DNA of 64,000 nucleotides, from contig CM055199.1 in NCBI GenBank assembly GCA_029224185.1, positions 10,999,938 to 11,063,937 of the forward strand, in the 5' to 3' direction. Shown here piece by piece: positions 22,371-31,400 of this stretch. Below the pieces are notes generated by a model. It saw only the letters and a list, made by a program, of their open reading frames with translations. It was not told the DNA's origin and did no database searches. The position numbers and the translations under genes were made by a program. The DNA is from Karalla daura. Taxonomy: Eukaryota; Chordata; Actinopteri; Chaetodontiformes; Leiognathidae. Each line of letters starts with the position of its first letter. The stretch's first letter is position 1.

Positions 22371-25134
22371 TTAGAGCATCATCGGCCCCGAGGATACCGG
22401 AGCAGTTCCTGTTGAATTCCATATAAAATACTCTTTGGATAGAAGTTCCCGGGCTGAAAAAAAGGCAGATGGAGCACATTTTAGTTTCATAAAACATGCA
22501 TATGCACAATATGTTTGTCTGTTATGATCTTACATGTAACAACTCGTGGTTTGGCACAGGAGTAAACCTGTACTGAGTACTGGTCCAGGCAGCACCCAGA
22601 AAGCGTAATGTCAGGCACTTTGAAATACAGCTAAAAAGAAAACAGAGGAAGTGCAATGATCAACACTTCACCATTTGGCCCAAACCTATGAGGAAGTTGC
22701 TATAGCACAATGCTTTGTTATATGATATCGTACTAAAGCATACTTTGATATAGGCAGTGAGTCCTGTGCAGAGGGGGTCCATAGGTCCTGGCGTCGGCCC
22801 AGAGAAGCTGATCTTGCCTTCCATTGTGACCTCACGGGATTTAGGGAACTTTTGTCCTGAATATCAGTGGTTGGAAAAACACGCATTGGCTTCTTTTCCA
22901 AAAGCACACATGTTGACACACATTTTCTTAACTGATGTGTTGAAGCACATAGCCTACCCAGGCCCCAGACTAGCAGATTCTTCTCCTTGGAGACTTCCAG
23001 CTGTCCAGAGCTCACTTTCACATCCACAACGCCCATCTGGTCCCTGCACATGACACAGAGCACACATGCAGATGTTTTTGTGAACATCTGTGGTTTGTGA
23101 CTTGTAAATCAGGTTTACTTGGATGTGGGAGGGGTCATTTATTCAGCAAAGGGTACATTAGTTCATATAGTGTCCTGAGATCCATGAAAACTTTTGATAT
23201 ATGATACAACCACTTAATATGTTTATAACATCATATGTGCTAACATGACAGTCATGGTTAAAGCATTACATGATTTAGTCATTATCCCATGTTGCAAAAA
23301 CAGAAAACAAAAATGAACATATGGAATATGTCCTAAGCCCTCAGATTTCTTGGAAACTAAAACTTTGCTGTTGAGAGTGCTCTTATTTCTGATTGGGTAT
23401 CAGGATGGCTGCCTGCAGTTAGAGATTGTGCACACAGTGACTCACAGCACCACTGTGTTCAACAGGGGAAAAAAACAGAGGCAGGTGTTCAGATCTGAAA
23501 GACGAAATCCTCTTGTGCTGCTCACCTGTTAAAGAACGGCAGGTGTGCTTCACAATACTCAAAGCTGTTCTTCACGCTCTCGTGGAGCTTGAGGGTCACT
23601 GACACACGCAGGAGGCCCTCCTCTTCCTTCAGCTGGTACGAACCCAGGATGGGAGGAACGGGGACCTAATGACACATTATTAGGAATCATGAGACACGTG
23701 ATTAATGACACATGACTAATGTGTAAGATTAGCTTACATATTGTTGTTAATTGCAAAATGGTCGTTTTCTCTTTTCTTCTACAGTTTCCTTCCCTAGTCT
23801 AAAAATATGCATGTTTACAACAATTGGAGACAAGTGTGACTGTGCAGGTGAATTCTGTGTGTGCCCTGCAATGGACTGACCCCTATGACACCACAAGGTA
23901 CAAAACAGGTTATTTAATAGATGCCCGGATGTTGTATATTGCATGCTATAATGTTGTATGTGATTATAGTGTATACGTTTTATACCTGAGATGTATAGCT
24001 GCATAGTCTGAACGGTTCCAGAGGAGGTGAGAAGGGGAACTTATATGGTCCAGAGAAAGACGAGCTGTCGCAGTCATCCACGCTGCAGGCAGTCAGCATA
24101 CTGGAGTCCAGGGAGGTGACACAAGGATGGACCAGGATGTCCTGCAGTGGAGAACCATTCGGTGGCAGCGTGAGTGTCACCGTCACATTTGGGAGCACCC
24201 CTTCCACTTCACACTGTTGACGAAAGAAAAAAATATAAATATATATTAGACTGAAACAAATAACTAAAACAGGTACGTTCTTTGCTTTCCTCCACGGCAT
24301 TCACTTGCCTTGCATGTCACAGTGCCATACACATCCCACAGGTCCTGTCTGTTGAGGTTACCATACTGCATGGAGCGTACAGTTTCAACCAGCGCAACGT
24401 TCACTGTGGCCCGACCACGGTGGAAGCCCGTCTTCCACGCTGGCTGCTTCTGCTGCCCAGTGGGAGCGGGCCCTGTGGGTGCAGCGGTGGGTGTCCCCAG
24501 CTGTGGCACATCCAGGGGTGTGCCGAGGGGACAGACCTGCAGGAGCACAGAGGGCAGCATGGCCAGGCGAGTGGCCAGCCCCTCGCTGTCAGGCTTACCC
24601 CCAGCACCCAATAGAAAGGTCTGCAGGCCTGCCAGGAAGGTGAGACCCTGGGAGACAGACAGAAGCTGGGAAATGGGGGGTCGTGGCTCAAGAGGGATGT
24701 CCACTAAAGGTAAACAAGCCAAGATGAGAGGCCCCTGAGAGATAGCCAACACTGGCCAGAGCGTCCCCTTTACTGGCTTGTCCACACACAGCTCCATGGC
24801 TGGAGATCTCTGACGGTCCAGACAATCATCTCTGAGAGCTACAAAAGACTTGTCCTGGTCTGACAGGCCAAGCTCAGTGAGCATCAGCTGCAGCACAGTG
24901 CTCTCCTCTGGGACTGCTACATATGAGGAACCTCCTAGGATCTTAGCACGGTGCTCCACAGTGGCAAACCTCCTGTTGGGGACACAAAACATCGCTGAAC
25001 ATCATTACAACCAATCTCTTGCACCAGTAAGGGGAACATGGGAGTCATTGCAACGCTGATACATACCTCGAAAAGCGTATTGAGACATGTTCTCCCTTCT
25101 CATGAGAGATAATCCACAAAGCGCGCAGACTCAT
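22371..25134 (-). CDS. ap5m1: AP-5 complex subunit mu-1 (MuD), 8 exons
   Basis: Exons in transcript order: 25134-25067, 24972-24309, 24213-23986, 23665-23526, 23043-22958, 22856-22744, 22630-22534 and 22453-22371. They total 1479 nt and 492 aa (human about 490), and every phase closes. It encodes the medium subunit of the AP-5 adaptor, which works with SPG11/SPG15 in retrieval from late endosomes and lysosomes to the Golgi. The N-terminus MSLRALWIISHEKG is the longin-like part. A proline-rich linker (around residues 190-205) precedes QQKQPAWKTG, and then the mu homology domain runs to the end. Landmarks are LPPNGSPLQDILVHPCVTSL, FSGPYKFPFSPPLE and KEYFIWNST, ending PMML. Intron 2 begins with GC rather than GT (AAG|GCAAGT at 24308). 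It is divergent with EXOC5 from a shared promoter, as in mammals. Confidence 0.97.
23740..23890. repeat. Degenerate dispersed-repeat fragment in AP5M1 intron 3
   Basis: 'ttccttccctagtctaaaaatatgc', then 'caattggagacaagtgtgac' and 'tgtgccctgcaatggactgac' follow the same order as the copy at 26700-26905, with many changes. Confidence 0.5.
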
Positions 25135-25475
25135 CTGTGCGGCTGCACTGGTGTACTAAATTGACACACTATCACTTCAGCGTTGACATTCGCATCTTTT
25201 TGCTGTCAAACACTCCTCGCTACGCACACAGAGGCTGACTTCCTGCTTTGTGGTCACATGACAACACACTCCAATCAGCCGGCGTGTGCGCATGCGCGCT
25301 GGCCGCCGTGTATCCCCACCCTTCTCCACCCATACAGGAAGCTGGGCTGCTAACCAGCTAGCTGTCAACAAAGGGCAAAACTGAAGCAAAGCCACTAAAT
25401 CCATGTGGAAGTCGGCGGCGGCGCCGAGTCCCAGCTCCTTCCTCTGAACTGCGTTTCCCCGGCGGAGTCTCGAAC
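25135..25475. promoter_or_regulatory. Bidirectional AP5M1/EXOC5 promoter
   Basis: Only 341 bp separate the two start codons. The interval is CpG-rich, TATA-less and contains a perfect NRF-1 site TGCGCATGCGCG (25287-25298), a CCAAT box (CCAATCA at 25271-25277), the palindromic E-box GTCACATGAC (25253-25262), which is an MITF/TFE-type M-box one base from the CLEAR consensus, and ETS-like TTCCTGC/CAGGAAG sites. The EXOC5 start itself lies in AACATGGCGAC, a YY1-type motif often placed at housekeeping start sites. These fit constitutive, divergent transcription. Confidence 0.8.
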
Positions 25476-28400
25476 ATGGCGACGACAGCGCAGCTGTTCG
25501 AGGTAAAGTGTCTGCAGCAGCTGTGTTAGCCGTCGGGCTAACAGTGATGTTAGCTCTGCGGCGATGTCCGCATCCTCCTCACAGTGGAATAGAGGCTAAC
25601 TAACGGGGCGATGCTGGTGTTTAGACGTAGGATGGACTCAGTGTGAGCCACAGAATAGGTTATTTGACTGAATCGGAGAAGTGTTATTGCTCTTGATTGT
25701 CACTGTGCAGCAAAGTCAGCACAAAGACCTGAGAACAGTAGTGTCTATAGCTGGAGTCTTCCAGGTATTGTTTATGATGAGTGGTCTGCTAATGTATACC
25801 TCTCCTCTTCCTCTTTAGGAGCCTTTTGATGCCGATGAGTACATTGAGAGGTTAGCGTGGAGGACTCCAGGAGGAGGCTCCAAGGGAGGAGCAGAGGCGT
25901 TTGACCCCAAAAGGTAGTCAGTCATACACATCTACTCATCTTCATATACATCATACACATACACACTTCATACACATCTTCATCCTCCCTCCCTTCCTTC
26001 TGAACATCACTCTTGGTTTTATTGATAACATTGTTCTTAAAGTGTCACCTTGTTCCTACATGAAATCTCATTCGAATCCTGTGTTGTCCTATCAAATGCT
26101 TCAGATAGTTTGTAGACTGTGTTACTGCTCCAGCATTGATTAATGTCCCTAGTTTCTTTATAACTTGCATACCTTTATAAATATGTAACGCAGCGTTCAA
26201 CAGATCTGATCTTATCATACTTGCTTTGTACCTAATGATGTTCCTCCTGAAGCCTGTGTTGAGCCCTAATGGTGTTGTGCCAGGGAATACACAATGGGCA
26301 GGTTGCATCTACCATTCACTCCCTCACTCACACTTCAGGGCATTTTAGAGACTCCAGTGCACCTAAACATGCATGCTTTGGACTGTGGGAGAAACCCAGT
26401 GAATCCTGAGAAACCCCATACGCACACAGAGAGACCTCCTCACAGAAATGGCCAGGATAGGGATGTAAACCTGCAACCGTCCTGCTGTGAGGCAACAGCA
26501 CTAATCAGATCAACACTGTGTGGCATGTGACTGTGTGTATCATACTCTCTTCATTTGTTTTAGCACTATCCTCGACCTGCTCTGGGATTTTGCATATATT
26601 TTGCTTCTATTGGGGCAAGTTATATCAACAAAGCTGAAACTACATCACTTCTGTGTGAAATCCTCATGTTTTACCTCTGTCCTTGTGGATTTTCTCTGGG
26701 GATTCCAGTCTCCTCCCACAGTCCAAAAATATGTATGTTCAGGTCGATAGGAGACTAAATTGTCCCTAGGTGTGAGAGTGAATGGTGTGACGGCCCTACA
26801 ATGGACAGGCGACCTGTCCAGGGTGTTTGCTGCCTTTGCCCTATATGTGATGGCGAGACCCCGACCTCACCATTGGGTTCAAGGCGGATAAGTTAATGAC
26901 TGGGTGTATCTTTGCTGACATTATTTCCTGCTCTTTCGGAAACTCTCCCAGAAGCCTTTTTTTTCCTTTTACTCTAGAAGTTTCTGACTTGGTAACTTTT
27001 AAAGGCGCAAAGGGCAAAAATCTGTATTTCAGCTTTTCTACATAATATTTGAAAATAATTAGTTGTTTTAAGATGAAAGTCTTTTTTGATATAAATTAGG
27101 ATTTATATTTAATGCTGACAGTATCGTTTTGCTACACGCTAGAATGAAACTGAATTAGCCTTCCTACATGTACTAAAGCTCCTCTTGGTCTTTGCTATGG
27201 CAAATTGGTGTTTTTGATGGTTCGGTTTGGGGAAATACGGGAAATATCTGTGCTTAATATTTGTGTCGTGGTACTGCACTCCTTGTTGTTATGTTTACAC
27301 TCGGGGACCAAGTTGTTTCTCATAAGCAAAAATGCCACAACAGTTTAACTATACGGTGGATCCGTCCTGCCTTATCTGCTTCCTCCACAAAACTGTTGCC
27401 ACCACCTCCTCGGAAGCTCTTAGCGAGGAGTCAGAGACAACATATCTGTGGAGGCCACCATACTGTGAGTCACCAGCCACGGAATGAGTGTCTATTGGGA
27501 AGGGATGGGAGATGTCTTTAAGCTGTAGCCAGTGCTGAGGGAATTAGTCAAGAGATTATACACTCATCATTTTGGGATGTTTCCTACTCTGTGAAATGTG
27601 GTGCTGACTTAGAACATTTGCTCTGCAGTCCTGATGGCACTTAAAATGCAGCTGACGAAGTTGGTAGTTTTCAGAGCTTCTTAATTCTGGGGACCCGGGA
27701 ATTAAACATCCGACACTATTCTGTAACCAACTATAGCTATAACTGTAAGGTCAGTGGGACAGGTTTAACCCTGTGGTACCCAATTACTCCTCCAAAGTGG
27801 GAGCGTTTTTGTGTGTTTCACGTGTCGTTAATTGCCTGCTGAGCCAGGTCCTTTCTCTACTCCTTGACAGGCTGTTAGAGGAATTTGAGAACCACATAGA
27901 GGAGTTGAAGCAGCTGGATGAGAAGATCCAGCGGCGGGTGGAGAAGCTGGAACATCAGTGTCACCGCGAGGCAAAGGAATTTGCGCACAAAGTGCAAGAC
28001 TTGCAGAGAAGCAACCAGGCGAGCTGCACGGCCTAGTGGCAGATTTATCTCCGGCTCGGCGTAATGGCCGCCTCGTTTATTTACATTCCTCGCCTTCCTC
28101 GTCAACGCAGGTGGCCTTTCAGCACTTCCAGGAGCTGGACGAGCACATCAGCTATGTGGCGACCAAGGTGTGCCATCTCGGCGACCAGCTGGAGGGGGTG
28201 AACACGCCCCGGCAGAGGGCCGTGGAGGCTCAGCGCCTGATGACCTACTTCAACGAGTTCTTGGACGGAGACCTACGCAGTGACGTCTTCAACAACCCAG
28301 ACAAGGTGAGTACCCTACATTCCTGTGTGTGTGTGTGTGTGTGTTCCCTGTGTGAGGGTATTGACGGGGACCCCCGTTGTGATTGTGCTGGAGGTGAGAA

Positions 28401-31400
28401 TGAGCAGGATTATGAGGTAAACCATCCATATTAATTTGTCAAGTTTATCCCTTTAGTTGGATCCCTGGGCTAATTTGGATTAATAAACTGTCATTTGCCG
28501 TCTGACAATGGCGGGCTGATTGACTGGGACGGATGTCAACATGCTCGCGTCAACTCCTAATTGCATTTACAGGAGGTTGTCTGGGAGCAAGAATTTGGGC
28601 TGGTCCTCGGCTTTGTGTCGCCTCACAGCCGGGGAGCGCTCGTGGCGGTACGGTACATGTAAGGGCGGCGATAACGCACCGAGATGAGAACGCACGCGCT
28701 AACTCGGTTCCTGCCCACGCAGACGCCGTGTTGATGTTTGACGAAGCCACCCCCCCTCCCCCCTTAAAAAAAGTTTGATTTCCTGTTGTGTAAGCAACAG
28801 TGGAGAGATTGGGGTGCTTTAGATTAATTCCAGTTTGTAGCCACATCATTAGTGGGTGCAGCGCAGTCAGTCTGGGGGGTCAATCCCAGAGACGAGCGCC
28901 GGAGATGGGGCTAGTTTTTCCGGATAGGCATGCAGAAATATCTGGCCAGATTCCTCTTCCTGAGCATACCTCCAGACGAAGGGAAAAGAGGAAAGCTGCA
29001 AGTGAATAGCTGAAGGGGGATGGCTTTGCTAATCCTTCTGAAAGGGAGGGCTGGGCCGCCAGCGTGGAGACAAGTGCTGCTAAACCCTGACTGCAGGGAG
29101 ACGGCTACATTACTTACATGGGATTTAGCTAATCTTAGCTGGGGGACAGATACTTAGAAAACCTTCGCCGAGCAGAAAGGCTGGATCCTCCTCACGGGAG
29201 CAGAGTAATGATGTTAGCTGAGGCAGGCATCTGCGGGAACAGAGGAGTTGCGGACGGCGGGCCTTTCGTAGGTCTCGGGCTTTTGCAGCCAGTGTGTATG
29301 TCAGGAGGGGCGGGGGGGAGCGGGATGGGTGGGGGGTTCTCGACAGGGCCCCCTTTTTTTAGACAGATATCCCTGGCCGGACAGATTATTGAAGGCGATT
29401 TAGACTCCTGTGGGATTACAGCCCATTCAGAAAAGGCATGCCAATGAAGAGTTGGATGTGCTGCTAAGTCAGGACTGCTGCCGCCGCCGCCGATGCCCAG
29501 GTGAGCGCCGCCTGTCTGTTATCAGCTTCCTGTTCAACACGGGGAGGTGGAGGAGGGCCGCTCTGAAACGATCATCCCCCAGGTGGAGACACAGCGCCGG
29601 TGGCCTGCCAGCTTTCTGTCTGGACGTCCACCTCTCGTGGTCCTGTTGTGCCTGCTTCTTGCCTCACCAGACTCTCTCTCTCTCTCTCTCCCTCCCTCCC
29701 TCTCTCACTCTCACACACGCATTTTCTCTCCCTCCCTCTCTCCCCTCAGATTAAGGAGGCTGCTGATATCATTCAGAAGCTGCATCTCATTGCCCAGGAG
29801 CTGCCTTTCGACAGGTGAGTCAGGCATCCTGGGAGGCAGCTTTAGACAAGAGCCCTATCAAGCAAGAGCAAAGAGGTGTAATAGCGGACTATTACTGACC
29901 GTGTAAGCCCAGTGCAGGACGTATCCCGTGTTAAAGCACGTTAGCGAGTGTTTCCAGGTGTGAAACCAGGCTGCCATTTCAGATGTTTCGCCTTGAAGAT
30001 AATCGTCCTCTCCTCTCGCAGGTTCGCCGACGTCAAGGCCAAGATAGCGAGTGAGTTCGTCAACACCTCGTCGTCTCCTGCAGCCCGTGTCACAGATGTT
30101 CTTGAGGCCGGCTGCGCGTGCTAACAGCGTTGTGCGCGTCTTTGTTTGTGTTTCTGTGTTTGTGTTCCTTCCCAGGTAAGTACCATGACCTGGAGCGGCA
30201 GCTAATCCAGGAGTTCACCGCTGCCCAGCGCAGGGGTGAGATTGGACGAATGCGGGAGGTGGCAGCGGTTCTATTACATTTCAAGGTGACCCGCAAGAGC
30301 CATGTGTAGACGTCCACATTCGATTTCAAGTCGCAACAAGTCCTCAAATAAAAAGCGCATTGAAATTCTCTTCATTTCTTGAACTGTCTCTTTGCTGAAA
30401 AGTACCTCTTCTTTTCTAGGGCTATGCACACTGTGTGGATGTCTACATCAAGCAGTGTCAGGAAGTGAGTGTGAATCGTTCCTCTGATACATACAGAACA
30501 TTCAGGCTTTTTTTCCTCTATATCCGGAGACTCCAGGTTAACCCTTTGTGTCCACAGGGGGCGTACATGAGGAGCGATGTGTTCGAGGACACTGCGGCCC
30601 TCTGCCAGAGGGTCAACAAGCAGGTGGGCGAGGTCTTCAGCAGCCCAGAGACTGTTATGGCCAAACTCATACAGAACATCTTTGAAAACAAGTTACAGGT
30701 ATCTGTCTTATTTACTTCATACTATCAAATGTACTCCTCGTCTTATGTGTTGTTATGCTGTTATGTTTTGTGTACCAGCCTTCTTTCTCATGCCTCGTCT
30801 TTGTGTCTGCAGGCACACGTAAGGGAAAAACTGGATGAGACTCGACACTCTGATGTTGAACAGTACCTCAAGAACCTCTATGACCTTTATACCAGGTATG
30901 TCAGCTGTTTGCGTGTGTGTTTATGTCTGCATTCATCCCTTTGATGATTATATTTAATCCCTCTGTGACGTGTCCTCCAGGACCACAACATTGGCCTCCA
31001 AGCTCCAAGAGTTCAACCTGGGCTCAGACAAGCACACGTTCCTGAACAAGCTGATAAAGAGCATCTTCTCCTCGTACCTGGAGAGCTACATCGACATGGA
31101 GAGGGAATACCTTCGCAATCGGGGCGCCATGATCCTGCAGCGCTACTACGACTCCAAGAACCATCAGAAACGCCCCATTGGCACTGGCAGGTCAGACGCT
31201 GGGCGTCACCGCTTTGGGATTAGATCGTTTCAACGTGTTGCGTAAAAGGGTGTAAAGGTTTAACAAACGAATGTCTTTCCACAGTATCCAAGAGCTGAAG
31301 GAGCGGATCAGACAGCGCACCAACCTCTCCCTGGGCCCCGTCATTGATACCCATGGGGAGACGTTCCTGTCCCCGGAGCTGGTTGTCAACCTGCTGCAGG

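Larger units (their letters stand above)
25914..27870. other. EXOC5 intron 2 with an inverted repeat pair
   Basis: The largest EXOC5 intron. It has no coding exons but carries two copies of the same teleost dispersed repeat in opposite orientation (26295-26520 and 26700-26905), separated by about 180 bp. Confidence 0.7.

Noticed and set aside
24282..24738. 142-aa and 110-aa plus-strand ORFs
   Set aside because: Antisense shadows of the long AP5M1 exon 2, whose minus-strand frame is certain.
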